Shown here piece after piece: positions 1 through 8,480 of a stretch of 64,000 bases of DNA. The notes under the pieces are model-generated. The model saw only the letters and a list, made by a program, of their open reading frames with translations, ran no database searches and was not told the origin of the DNA. The DNA comes from an uncultured Eisenbergiella sp. (GTDB taxonomy: Bacteria; Bacillota; Clostridia; Lachnospirales; Lachnospiraceae): contig CANQFM010000004.1 in assembly GCA_947598825.1 (NCBI GenBank), forward strand, positions 1 through 64,000, read 5' to 3'. A program made the translations under genes and the position numbers. The first letter of the stretch is position 1. Each line of letters starts with the position of its first letter.

Positions 1-35
1 ATGCGTTATAATGTCTATCGGTGATGAAAAACGGC

Positions 36-80
36 AAAAAATCTTTCGTGAAATATGTTATTCCACGAAAGATTTTTTTG
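36..80. terminator. Bidirectional rho-independent terminator
   Basis: A perfect stem (36-50 against 64-78, core ATCTTTCGTG/CACGAAAGAT) is flanked by A-runs on the left and T-runs on the right, so it reads as an intrinsic terminator on both strands. It lies just past the stop of the minus-strand Rpn-type gene and probably also ends a converging gene left of the window. Confidence 0.8.
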
Positions 81-94
81 TTGCCGGATCCTTG

Positions 95-1105
95 TCAGAT
101 CCCGTATTCCTTATACAGCTTTGACCTCACGCGGGCGCTTTTGGCCGCCGCCGCAGCGTCCTTGAACCGTTCCTCCCCCAGAAGAAGCGTCATGAGCCTG
201 CCAAGCCGCTCCTCCCCGATGCGTTCGCCATGTTTCCGGCCGATCTTTTCGCCGGACGCCCTGCCCTCTGCTTTCCCCTCCGCTTTTCCCTCTGCTTTGA
301 GCATTTTTCCCCATTCTTTAAATGCCGTATTCATATTCAATTTGTCCTCCTTATTTCGATAACGTTCTCTATTGATTTCCAATGATCTCATGCCCAACAT
401 GGCGCAGAGCATATCATAAGCGTCCGCGTCCATGGACGCAAATCGTTCCTGATTTTCCTGCAGATACGCGGTAAAGGCCTTTCTGTCGCCACGCCGCTTC
501 ATAAGGCCAATCAGTTCTCTGAGATTAGTCTGAAAACGGGTTTCGTCAAGATCTGTCAGGTTGACGACGCGGATATGGTAGTCCTGCAGCAGCGTCTGAA
601 GCGGGTCGTCCAGAGCGCCCTGATCCAGAATGCCGTTCAGACGATCGGCGGCCTCCCACTTGCCATCGCCATGATAAAGCACAAGCGTCACCACAGGAAT
701 CAGCCGGTCAGAAGCGGTCATGCCGGATAAAATCTCTTCCGGTGTTTTCAGATCCTTTTGCCGGTCGTGCATCATCTTCAGACGTCGGAACTGCTTTAGG
801 TATTCCGCGACGTCGTACTCTGCACATCGAAGAGGCATGCGGAAATTGGCCCGATCCTGATTTTCGGCCGCCAACAGGATAAAACGCCCGTTTCTGCGAA
901 GCAGCTTCATCGCATCCCGCTGGCGGCTGACCCGCCGGCTTTTGCCGTTTCCGGCGCAAAAAATTTCCCTGGAAAAAGTCTGTACATCTCCAAGATCCCT
1001 GGGGGAAATGACAGGGCGGCCTTCATAAAGGACGCCGTTGTAAAGATCCGCCATCACGGATTCCCGGTTGATATAGGCGGAAAGGAGTTTGTCTTTTTGT
1101 CCCAT
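95..1105 (-). CDS. Rpn family recombination-promoting nuclease / YhgA-like putative transposase
   Basis: A 336-residue protein resembling the Rpn (PD-(D/E)XK, YhgA-like) family, which cut DNA and promote RecA-independent recombination in E. coli; that role is family knowledge. The visible support is the central stretch FILLAAENQDRANFRMPLRC followed by VVTLVLYHGDGKW, and the Gly/Glu/Lys repeat tail (AEGKAEGKAEGRASGEKIG) typical of this family. I start at the ATG at 1105, residue 65 of the longest open frame, because AAAGGAGG sits just upstream and the preceding residues look non-coding. The gene is monocistronic with a strong terminator after it. These proteins are often multicopy and mobile in Lachnospiraceae, but no terminal inverted repeats are visible here. 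Confidence 0.85.
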   Translation of the reverse strand: MGQKDKLLSAYINRESVMADLYNGVLYEGRPVISPRDLGDVQTFSREIFCAGNGKSRRVSRQRDAMKLLRRNGRFILLAAENQDRANFRMPLRCAEYDVAEYLKQFRRLKMMHDRQKDLKTPEEILSGMTASDRLIPVVTLVLYHGDGKWEAADRLNGILDQGALDDPLQTLLQDYHIRVVNLTDLDETRFQTNLRELIGLMKRRGDRKAFTAYLQENQERFASMDADAYDMLCAMLGMRSLEINRERYRNKEDKLNMNTAFKEWGKMLKAEGKAEGKAEGRASGEKIGRKHGERIGEERLGRLMTLLLGEERFKDAAAAAKSARVRSKLYKEYGI

Positions 1106-1295
1106 GCATCCTCCTTTGGTTGGATCGCATATGTATAAAAGTTGGCATCGGTCCGAAACGGACGAGAATGCGAAAACCGGGCAAAATGCGCCCTGGCATA
1201 TCAGACAGGATCCACCTGATCCTGATGAAAAGTCCGGCAGCGATACGGCTGCTTCTATAGATGTTTTTAGTCTAACATAGAGAAAGGAAAGCTGC

Positions 1296-1324
1296 AAGGG
1301 GAACTTGTGCCGTTCCCCTTTTTT
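1296..1324. terminator. Possible intrinsic terminator
   Basis: A 9-bp perfect stem, AAGGGGAAC (1296-1304) with GTTCCCCTT (1312-1320), is followed on the plus strand by a T-run. It lies directly after the stop of the minus-strand small gene, but the T-run is better placed for plus-strand transcription. Its direction of use is therefore uncertain. Confidence 0.45.
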
Positions 1325-1577
1325 ATTCTTCCCCCTCGTCGTCCTCCAGCAGATCCCAGCACTCCCCCTTCGCCCAGGGGCTTCCGATATCGCATCTGCC
1401 GTGATGATATTCGCGTTTTACGCTGCCGGAAGGCTCATCCTCTGCCACAACGACTTTCATCCTGCTATCGCCGCCCTCCGTCATCTGATCCAACAGACGG
1501 ACAATGGCCGATGCATCCGGATCCGTATGGGATCCGGATTGAGGCATCGAAGAAAAATGTTTTTGTTCCCGGTTCAT
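1323..1577 (-). CDS. Small hypothetical protein (84 aa)
   Basis: Function not recognised. I call it a gene because AAAGGA lies 8 bases before the ATG, because it fills the gap between two minus-strand genes, and because the C-terminal half has a non-random run, YHHGRCDIGSPWAKGEC, ending in an acidic tail LLEDDEGEE. Two histidines and two cysteines in that run could bind metal, but this is only an inference. There is no signal peptide or membrane segment. It follows the esterase gene with 36 bases between them, so it may be cotranscribed with the end of the pectin locus. Confidence 0.6.
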   Translation of the reverse strand: MNREQKHFSSMPQSGSHTDPDASAIVRLLDQMTEGGDSRMKVVVAEDEPSGSVKREYHHGRCDIGSPWAKGECWDLLEDDEGEE

Positions 1578-1613
1578 ATCAATTTCCTTTCGCCATCAGC
1601 CATCCGACTATGA

Positions 1614-2684
1614 CTACAGATGTGCTTTCACAAAATCATAACAACTCCCATACCAGCAGTGGATCCCCTCCGGCGTATGATGCTCCAGGTTTTCCTGCGC
1701 CCCGAATATCGCATAGGCCTCGCGGATCTTCCCGATCTGGCGGACAGGGCCGTCGATGCCGTCCCATCCGTTCTGGCTGTCTGAAATCCCGTTTTCCGCA
1801 TAGAGCGGCCTGGGCGCGATCATGGCGCAGATATCGCTGATGTCGCACAGCCGCCACAGGTTCGGGACGAAATTGCAGGCGCAGCGATGGCATTTCAGTA
1901 TCGTATCGTAATAGCCATGGACATAGCCGCTGATCACTGCAGTGCGGATCCGGTCATCGAGGGCGGCCAGCCACATGGTCTGCAGCCCGCCGCCGGAAAA
2001 TCCCGTGCAGCCGATCCGCAGCACGCCCTCTTTTTTAGCCACTCCGGGCATCGCGCAGGCAAAGTCCAGAAGCCGCGTCAGATCCCAGACTTCCAACGCG
2101 GCCAGGGAAAATCCCAGCGCCTCCGCGATCTCGGACAGATCGGAGCAGGAACAGTCCAGGCTGCCCTTCCGGCCCGGCAAAGCCTCCAGCCGTTCTCCAA
2201 AGCCCGGCAGCTCCGGGCAGAACACCAGATAACCCCGCCTGGCGTATTCCTGTCCATAGCATTCTAACGGCGCGTCCTTCAGTTTGTTTTTTTCCTCCGG
2301 CGTCCTGGCCACGCCGCATACCGTATTCCGGTTCGCCCCATGGGCCGGCACCGTGATCATGGCGGGGACGGAATGCCCTGCGTCCACGCCGTCCGGGATC
2401 AGCACATAAAACGGCATATGCACTTCCGGCAGCGTCTGCATCAGATAGTCGCAGCGGCGATAGCCGTCCTCCTGCACGCATTCCTTTAAGACCGCATTTT
2501 TTTCTTCTGCGGCAAGCCCGTCGGCATACCTTTCCAGGACGTCAAGCCCCAGGCAGCTTTTCAGCGCGCCGCGAAATTCCTCCCGCCAGGCAAAAAACGC
2601 TTTTTCGTCCCCGGCATGAAAGGTAAATTTTCGCTCCGTTTCCCGATATACTTTCCGAAAAAATTCCAAATAGGAATATCCCAT
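1614..2684 (-). CDS. Alpha/beta hydrolase, acetyl xylan esterase / dienelactone hydrolase-like
   Basis: A 356-residue serine esterase of the large alpha/beta-hydrolase group that includes Abhydrolase_7 and acetyl xylan esterase-like proteins. The nucleophile elbow is GCTGFSGGGLQ and the likely catalytic histidine lies in the C-terminal EGIHCWYG. No signal peptide is seen, so it is probably cytoplasmic. It is the last enzyme gene of the pectin locus, 40 bases after the GH28 gene, which suggests it removes acetyl or methyl esters from imported oligogalacturonides or rhamnogalacturonides. That substrate is inferred from context. AAGGGGGAA before the ATG supports the start. Confidence 0.8.
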   Translation of the reverse strand: MGYSYLEFFRKVYRETERKFTFHAGDEKAFFAWREEFRGALKSCLGLDVLERYADGLAAEEKNAVLKECVQEDGYRRCDYLMQTLPEVHMPFYVLIPDGVDAGHSVPAMITVPAHGANRNTVCGVARTPEEKNKLKDAPLECYGQEYARRGYLVFCPELPGFGERLEALPGRKGSLDCSCSDLSEIAEALGFSLAALEVWDLTRLLDFACAMPGVAKKEGVLRIGCTGFSGGGLQTMWLAALDDRIRTAVISGYVHGYYDTILKCHRCACNFVPNLWRLCDISDICAMIAPRPLYAENGISDSQNGWDGIDGPVRQIGKIREAYAIFGAQENLEHHTPEGIHCWYGSCYDFVKAHL

Positions 2685-2724
2685 CTTTTCCCCCTTGCTG
2701 CAGGCGTCATGAAACGCAGACGGT

Positions 2725-4281
2725 TCACCGGACCACTTCGTCCACCTGCTCCAGTTCCACCGCTTCCCCTTCCTGCCCCAGGATTGTCACGTCCTGTAAG
2801 GTAAGCTTCTTTACATTGCGGGCAAAAATACCGCGCTTTTTACAGGGCTCCACGCCGGAGGACATGGCCGGCACATCCTCTTTTGGCTCCTCCGTGAAAG
2901 AAACCGACACATTTTTAAAGACGATCTCTGCGATCTTGCGCTCCGGCAGCCCTTCCAGATAGGCGGCGGCCACATGGCAGTTTTTCGCCTCTATATTTTC
3001 AAACATCAGCTTTTTGATCTCCGGCGTCCGCTCGTCTACCGGATAGGGCTCCCGGGACTGGACGTATTCAGTCTTGCCGTCCGGATCGCAGAAATAGAAG
3101 CTGTTTGCCACAAAAGGCGTCATCACATGGTCCATTTTCAGATTGCGGAACACGATATTATCCAGCACCGCATCCTTGCCGCGCCCTCTCCTGGTCTTGA
3201 TGCGCAGTCCCCGGTCCGTATGGGAAAAGAGGCATTCCTCCACGATCAGGTTCTTTACCCCGCCGGCCATCTCGCTTCCCACCGTGACGGCGCCGTGGCC
3301 GTTCTCCATCAGGCATTGACGGATAGAAAGGTTCTCCGACGGTTTTTTATATTTTCTGCCCATATAGATCTTGCCGGACTTGACCGCAATGCAGTCGTCC
3401 CCCAGAGAGAATTTCACTCCCAGTATGTCCACGTTTTTGCAGGACTCCGGATCCAGGCCGTCGGTGTTGGGAGAATCCGACGGGTTTTTCACCGTCACAT
3501 TGCAGAAGCGCAGGTCATCCGAAAAATAAGGATGCAGCGTCCAGGAAGGGCTGTCGGAAAACAGAAGGCCCTGCACCTGAATGTGATCGCAGCGATTCAG
3601 ATACAAAAGCCTGGGGCGGAAAGCGCCCCGCATGACCTTGGGATCCTTCCACCAGTTTTCCCGGGACGCCCCGCCGTTGATGGTCCCCTGACCGTACAGC
3701 ACCACATTTTGCGCCGAAATACCTGTGATCACGCCGGCGAACATGGGAAGCGGATTGCCCTCCCAGGTGCCCAGGTTATATTCGTCCGTCTCGTCGTAGC
3801 TTTCGATCACTCCCGGCAGAACCGGATACGCATATCGCTCCGGGATCGCCGTCAGGCTTGCGTCCTTTGTGATCTCCAACCGCAGGTCGCTCTTTAAAAA
3901 GAGGCTGATGATCCGGTAATCGCCTCTGGTGACCAGCACCCGGCTGTTGGGCGGGCAGGCCATAATGGCGGCCTGGATGTACCTGGTGTCGTCGGAAACG
4001 CCGTCCCCTTTCGCCCCGAAATCCCGGACGTCCAGCGTCACAAATTCCGTATCCGTGCGCACCTGGATGCTGCCCTGGACTTCCCCCGACTCATCCAGAA
4101 CCCGAAGGTCGTAAAGGGTGTCCGGTTTCAGTCCGAAGATCGATGTAATGACCGTTTCGGCCCGCGCGATCTCTTCTGCCCCCGACAGGATCCGATAGGG
4201 CTTTTTCGTATAATAAATGCCGCCATCCGCCAGTTCCAGGCTGATGCTTCTGGCTGTTTTCATGACCAATCTGACTTCCAT
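2725..4281 (-). CDS. Glycoside hydrolase family 28 (exo-polygalacturonase-like)
   Basis: A 518-residue GH28 enzyme that hydrolyses alpha-1,4 galacturonic acid links in pectin. All four family signatures are present: NTDGLD at about 272, DDC at about 295, GHG at about 328 and RIK at about 360, in a right-handed beta-helix context. The N-terminal 80 residues resemble a fibronectin-like domain, as in exo-acting bacterial members. There is no signal peptide, so it probably acts on imported oligomers. I chose the ATG at 4281 because GGAGGAG sits 5 bases upstream. The longer frame begins at a TTG at 4302 without a ribosome site, so its apparent overlap with the GH105 stop is not real and the gap is 17 bases. 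Confidence 0.92.
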   Translation of the reverse strand: MEVRLVMKTARSISLELADGGIYYTKKPYRILSGAEEIARAETVITSIFGLKPDTLYDLRVLDESGEVQGSIQVRTDTEFVTLDVRDFGAKGDGVSDDTRYIQAAIMACPPNSRVLVTRGDYRIISLFLKSDLRLEITKDASLTAIPERYAYPVLPGVIESYDETDEYNLGTWEGNPLPMFAGVITGISAQNVVLYGQGTINGGASRENWWKDPKVMRGAFRPRLLYLNRCDHIQVQGLLFSDSPSWTLHPYFSDDLRFCNVTVKNPSDSPNTDGLDPESCKNVDILGVKFSLGDDCIAVKSGKIYMGRKYKKPSENLSIRQCLMENGHGAVTVGSEMAGGVKNLIVEECLFSHTDRGLRIKTRRGRGKDAVLDNIVFRNLKMDHVMTPFVANSFYFCDPDGKTEYVQSREPYPVDERTPEIKKLMFENIEAKNCHVAAAYLEGLPERKIAEIVFKNVSVSFTEEPKEDVPAMSSGVEPCKKRGIFARNVKKLTLQDVTILGQEGEAVELEQVDEVVR

Positions 4282-4298
4282 GTTCTCCTCCATAACTG

Positions 4299-5399
4299 TC
4301 AAAGTACTTTTTCCAGCATCAGTTTCTGCGCATAGGCCATCATGAAGGGACCGACGCCCTTGGCATCGTCCGAAACCCTCTTTTCAGACAGATAGTAGGC
4401 CACGCTGCCATCCCGCCAGGGAGAACTGTCCGGCCCCAGGCCCGCCATGAGGCAGATGTCTGTCAGCTCCGTCTTTCCATCCTTTTCCTGCAGCTTGTTT
4501 TCGATCAGCCCCTCCAGAATTCCCAGACCGATCCCGGCATATTTTTCTTTCAAAAGAATCCCCATCCTGCAGGCCTTCAAAATGGCATAGGCCACCATGG
4601 CGCTGCCGGAGGTCTCCAGATAATTCCCTTCTGTATCGCCCTGATCGATCACCTGGTAAAACAGTCCGGTTTTCGGATCCTGATACTGCAGGATCCCTCT
4701 GACAGCCTCTTTAAACAGCGCAGCATACCGACGGTACTGCTCGTAGATCTCAAAGCTCATGGCGTCCATCACGTCCACCAGGGCCATCAGATACCAGCCC
4801 ATGCTGCGCAGCCAGAAATTCGGGGAACAGCCGGTCTGTTTTGAACACCAGAACTGCTGTTTCTTCTCGTCATAGGCATGATAATACAGCCCCTTTTTCT
4901 CATCATAGAGGTATTTTCTCACATTTTCAAACTGATTCAGGATGTCGTTGTACCGCTCTTTGCTGTGGAAGCGCGTCTCGTAGGCCATGTAAAAGGGCTG
5001 GGCCATATACAGCCCGTCCAGCCAGATCTGATAAGGATACTGCTGTTTATGGAAAAAGTTTCCGCATTCGCAGCGCGGCTGGCCCTGAAGCTGCTCCATG
5101 GTAAAGGCGATGGCCCTGAAATATTTTTCCTCTTTCGTCCGATCGTACATGAAAAACAAAATCTTGCTGGCGTTTACGCTGTCGATGCTGTTTTTCCCCA
5201 CCTGGTAATTGACGATGACGCCGTCCTCCTGGATCAGATCCTTTAAATAGGTTTCCAGGAACTGAACATAACGTTCCTCCCCGGTGGCTTCATACATCTG
5301 GGCCTCCCCCAGCAGTACGCACCCGTCCTCATAATTCCAGTAGGGCTTATAATTCGTATAAGCGTCCAGATATTGTTCCAGATACTTTTCCACTTTCAT
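4299..5399 (-). CDS. GH105 unsaturated rhamnogalacturonyl hydrolase (YteR/YesR-like)
   Basis: A 366-residue (alpha/alpha)6-barrel enzyme removing the unsaturated galacturonyl residue left by pectate or rhamnogalacturonan lyases. Family features visible are WLDGLYM with the probable catalytic Asp128, FWLRSMGWYLMAL, LETSGSAMVAYAI and the C-terminal LSEKRVSDDAKGVGPFMMA. The length matches the family and there is no signal peptide, so it is cytoplasmic. It sits between the MATE gene (51 bases upstream) and GH28 (17 bases downstream). Together with GH28 and the CE12-type esterase it defines intracellular rhamnogalacturonan breakdown. Confidence 0.93.
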   Translation of the reverse strand: MKVEKYLEQYLDAYTNYKPYWNYEDGCVLLGEAQMYEATGEERYVQFLETYLKDLIQEDGVIVNYQVGKNSIDSVNASKILFFMYDRTKEEKYFRAIAFTMEQLQGQPRCECGNFFHKQQYPYQIWLDGLYMAQPFYMAYETRFHSKERYNDILNQFENVRKYLYDEKKGLYYHAYDEKKQQFWCSKQTGCSPNFWLRSMGWYLMALVDVMDAMSFEIYEQYRRYAALFKEAVRGILQYQDPKTGLFYQVIDQGDTEGNYLETSGSAMVAYAILKACRMGILLKEKYAGIGLGILEGLIENKLQEKDGKTELTDICLMAGLGPDSSPWRDGSVAYYLSEKRVSDDAKGVGPFMMAYAQKLMLEKVL

Positions 5400-5450
5400 T
5401 GCCTTTCCCCCTATGTTTCTTTCTTCCTGCCTTTTGCCGGATCAACCGCT

Positions 5451-6803
5451 CTATCCCCGTTTCTTTCTCCACAATCCCGTATGATATAAGACAAACAGGA
5501 TCGCCGCTGAGATCCCGTTGCTGACCACTACGGAATACCAGACGCTGCGCACTCCCATATGCAGCACGCTTTCACAGAAAAACAGCGTCGCAAACCGAAA
5601 TACCCACAGCCTGGTGGCGTCCACCGCCATGGTGACCTCCGTGTGTCCCGTTCCCTGGAAAAGCCCCGTAGTAGAATTGTAAACCCCGTTGGTAAAGCAC
5701 CAGAACGCCATAATGCGCAGAAAATCCGCCGCCATGGCGATCACCTCGGGATCCTGAGAAAAAATGCTTACCACCGCCGTGGATACCGCCCTCCTGGACA
5801 GGATCATGCCGCAGATGAACAGAAAAACCACGCTCATGCGGCGGGAAAGAAGATACCCCTTCTGCGCCCGGTCCATCTGTCCCGCTCCCACATTCTGTCC
5901 CACAATGGTGGCCACCGCGGAACCGACCGCCGTAGATGGCAGCGTGATGGTGCTGTTTACCTTATTGCCAATGCCGTAAGCGGCCATGGCCTGCGTCCCA
6001 TAGGCGAACACGTTCCGGCTCATCAGGAGGAATCCAAGCTGCATGGTGCTGCCTCCGATGGCCGTAGGCAGGCCGATCACGAGGATGCTTTTTAACTTCT
6101 CCGCTTCGAATTTCATGCCCCGCAGTTTCAGACGGACGGCCTGCTCTTTCCGATGCAGAAGGCAGAAGGCTGCAACGGCCGGAACGGCCTTCGCCGACAC
6201 CGTGGCCAGCGCCGCCCCCGCGACGCCCCAATGGAATACGAGCATGAACAGCGGATCCAGGATCATGTTCAGGCTGATGCCTCCCAGGTTTAAAAACATA
6301 GGGCGGACCGTATCCCCCTGGGCCTGATGAATGGCCGCAAATATGTTCACCGTATAGAGAAAGGGCATATCCAGTATGACGATCTGCATATACACGCGGG
6401 CATACGTCAGCGTTTCATCCTGGGCGCCCAGCCAGGCCACGATGCCCGGCGTAAACAAAAAAATCAGCCCTGCGCATATCACCGCGAAGATCATGGAACA
6501 GGCGAACACCTGATTTGCCATGGACTGGGCTTCCTTATCCCGTTTCGCGCCCACATAGCGGGCGATCAGGACGGAGCCTGCCACGGTGATGCCGCTTCCC
6601 ATATTGATCACGATATTCTGCAGCGGCGTCACCAGATTGATCGCCGCCAGTTCGTAGGTGCCCAGCTTCCCCAGCCAGTAGGTATCCGTAAGGTTATACA
6701 TCGTCTGCAGAAAGCTGTTGATGACCACCGGAATGGAAATAGACAGGATCGCTTTCCACATGCTGCCGCTCAATATCAGATCACGATTGATCCTCTTTGC
6801 CAT
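5451..6803 (-). CDS. MATE family multidrug/cation exporter
   Basis: A 450-residue, 12-helix membrane protein of the MATE (NorM/DinF-like) family, which uses a Na+ or H+ gradient to export organic cations or other small molecules. The N-terminal region (IPVVINSFLQTMYNLTDTYW) and internal repeat (GQNVGAGQMDRAQKG) are typical. It lies inside the pectin operon between the acetylesterase and GH105 genes, which is unusual; it may export a toxic by-product or simply share the transcript. A 6-bp GC hairpin (6811-6825) separates a strong GAGGAGG from the ATG, so initiation may depend on the folded leader. Confidence 0.9.
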   Translation of the reverse strand: MAKRINRDLILSGSMWKAILSISIPVVINSFLQTMYNLTDTYWLGKLGTYELAAINLVTPLQNIVINMGSGITVAGSVLIARYVGAKRDKEAQSMANQVFACSMIFAVICAGLIFLFTPGIVAWLGAQDETLTYARVYMQIVILDMPFLYTVNIFAAIHQAQGDTVRPMFLNLGGISLNMILDPLFMLVFHWGVAGAALATVSAKAVPAVAAFCLLHRKEQAVRLKLRGMKFEAEKLKSILVIGLPTAIGGSTMQLGFLLMSRNVFAYGTQAMAAYGIGNKVNSTITLPSTAVGSAVATIVGQNVGAGQMDRAQKGYLLSRRMSVVFLFICGMILSRRAVSTAVVSIFSQDPEVIAMAADFLRIMAFWCFTNGVYNSTTGLFQGTGHTEVTMAVDATRLWVFRFATLFFCESVLHMGVRSVWYSVVVSNGISAAILFVLYHTGLWRKKRG

Positions 6804-6810
6804 TTTGCAC

Positions 6811-6834
6811 CGCCGTCAAACGGCGCGCCTCCTC
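6811..6834 (-). promoter_or_regulatory. Hairpin between Shine-Dalgarno and start codon
   Basis: On the minus strand the MATE mRNA reads GAGGAGG (6828-6834), then a perfect CGCCGT/ACGGCG stem with a 3-base loop (6811-6825), then 7 bases to the ATG. Folding would bring the otherwise too distant ribosome site near the start. A weak GGCGGT closer to the ATG is the alternative. Confidence 0.4.
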
Positions 6835-6845
6835 TCAAAACGGGG

Positions 6846-7532
6846 TCAATACCCTTCTATCAAAAGTTTTGCGTATCTGCCACCCAGTTCCTTTAAGCCC
6901 TGGGCGACGCAGTTTCCGTATGTGACCGCACCCGCGTACTGCAGATGCGTATTATCCGTCAGTCCCTCGGGATGGGAGGCGTATTTCCCAGGCTCCAGAT
7001 GCATATAGAGCTGCCGGCTCTGCTCTTCCCCCATTTCCGTAAGTACCCCGCGGCTTTTGGCATGCAGATCGATCAGAGGCACCGACAGCCTTTGCGCCAG
7101 TTGTTTCATTCCTTCCACATACGGTCCGTGTTCCCCCTGTCCCAACGTGTGATCCGGCAAAAAACAGCGCCTTTCCAGAGGGGTGATCAGCACCGGCCAG
7201 GCGCCATGCCTTCTGGCCGTTTCCACAAATTGGGCCAGATTTTCCTGAAAGGTGGAAAAAGGCTCCGTATACCGGGACGGATCGGCGATCTTTTCGTCGT
7301 TGTGTCCAAACTGGATGAACAGAAAATCCTCCTCTCCGATCCGCTCCTCGATCGCAGCAAGGCGGCCTTCGTCCATAAAGCTCTTGGTACTCCTGCCGTT
7401 CATCGCATGGTTTTCCACCAGCACATCCCTCTTTACAAAAATGGGGAACGCCTGCCCGATGCCGGTCTGCGGATAGCTCAGAAAACTGTTGTGGGCCACC
7501 GTGGAATCCCCCGCCCAGAATATCTTATTCAT
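6846..7532 (-). CDS. Rhamnogalacturonan acetylesterase-like SGNH hydrolase (CE12)
   Basis: A 228-residue SGNH/GDSL hydrolase of the carbohydrate esterase 12 type (B. subtilis YesT/RhgT-like), removing acetyl groups from the rhamnogalacturonan backbone. Motifs: AGDST with Ser10 near the N-terminus, GHND at 76-79, and the C-terminal TDNTHL giving Asp193 and His196. No signal peptide, hence cytoplasmic. It is the first enzyme gene downstream of the ABC permeases, and its neighbours GH105 and GH28 support the substrate assignment. GGAGAGAG precedes the ATG. Confidence 0.9.
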   Translation of the reverse strand: MNKIFWAGDSTVAHNSFLSYPQTGIGQAFPIFVKRDVLVENHAMNGRSTKSFMDEGRLAAIEERIGEEDFLFIQFGHNDEKIADPSRYTEPFSTFQENLAQFVETARRHGAWPVLITPLERRCFLPDHTLGQGEHGPYVEGMKQLAQRLSVPLIDLHAKSRGVLTEMGEEQSRQLYMHLEPGKYASHPEGLTDNTHLQYAGAVTYGNCVAQGLKELGGRYAKLLIEGY

Positions 7533-7585
7533 GTCTCTCTCCTATCCCAAAAAACACGGACGCCCATCCGGGACGTCCTACAGGA

Positions 7586-7613
7586 AAACAGGGAGACCCG
7601 GAGGGCCTCCCTG
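7586..7613 (-). terminator. Likely terminator after ABC permease genes
   Basis: On the minus strand CAGGGAG and CTCCCTG (7607-7613 with 7589-7595) form a stem with an inner GGCC/GGGT-rich loop, then TTTT. It lies in the 91-base gap between the permease stop and the CE12 gene and could reduce transcription into the enzyme genes. Confidence 0.55.
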
Positions 7614-7623
7614 CGAAATCGTT

Positions 7624-8463
7624 TTACTCTTTTACCGCGCCTACGTTCACGCCCTTCACGAAGTATTTCTGAAGGAAGGGATAGGCGATCATGAACGGCA
7701 GGATCACCACGATGATGGCCGCGTTCTTTACGGTGTTCTCCGTCGCGGATCCAACTGCGGTAGGCAGGTCGCTGCCCATGGTCATGCCCCGCAGCTTCAT
7801 CTGGAAGTTATACCACCTGGAATCTGTAATATACAGTTTGTAGTGGGTGTAATCGTTCCAGTAGGTCACCGCGTACATCAGGCCGATGGAGGCCAGGGCC
7901 GCCTTGGACATCGGAAGCACGATGCGGATAAAGGTCTGCATCGGGGAACAGCCGTCCAGCTTCGCCGATTCAAACAGGCTGGCCGGAATGCCCTCAAAGA
8001 AGTTGCGCATCAGCACCAGATTATAAACATTTAACGCCGGGAACAAAATCACGACCAAAAGCGTATTGGTCAGGTGCAGGGCCTTCAGCACCAGGTATGT
8101 AGGGATCATGCCGCCGTTAAAGATCATGGTGAACAGCAGGAAGTTGGCGAAGAACGTCCGGCCGGGCATATCCCACTGGATCAGCACATAGGCGCCCATG
8201 GTACACAGCGCCAGCGCCAGCAGCGTGCCGCAGATCGTGGTAACAAAGGAAATGATCAGCGGACGGCTCAGCGTCGGATTGCTGAACACGGATTCATAAC
8301 CGGCAAGACCAAACTTTTCAGGCCACAGCTTCATACCATAAGCGGTCTGCAGATCGAATGAGTCTACCAGCACCTTCCACATGGGAACCAGTATGATCAG
8401 GGCGAGAAGAATGAAGATCAGTCCGTTCACAACGGAAAAAACAGAAATTTTTTTCTTTTTCAT
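7624..8463 (-). CDS. Carbohydrate ABC transporter permease (LplC/AraQ-like)
   Basis: A 279-residue inner-membrane permease of the binding-protein-dependent CUT1 sugar importers, with about six helices. The EAA-loop that contacts the ATPase is seen as FESAKLDGCSPMQTFIRI. I start at the ATG at 8463 (MKKKKISVF...) with AAGGAGGG 8 bases upstream; the longer frame has 19 extra residues without a ribosome site. It follows the partner permease by 17 bases. No ATP-binding subunit is encoded nearby, as is usual in Firmicutes that share an MsmK-type ATPase. The predicted cargo is pectin-derived oligosaccharide, from context. Confidence 0.9.
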   Translation of the reverse strand: MKKKKISVFSVVNGLIFILLALIILVPMWKVLVDSFDLQTAYGMKLWPEKFGLAGYESVFSNPTLSRPLIISFVTTICGTLLALALCTMGAYVLIQWDMPGRTFFANFLLFTMIFNGGMIPTYLVLKALHLTNTLLVVILFPALNVYNLVLMRNFFEGIPASLFESAKLDGCSPMQTFIRIVLPMSKAALASIGLMYAVTYWNDYTHYKLYITDSRWYNFQMKLRGMTMGSDLPTAVGSATENTVKNAAIIVVILPFMIAYPFLQKYFVKGVNVGAVKE

Positions 8464-8480
8464 CACACATTCCCTCCTTC

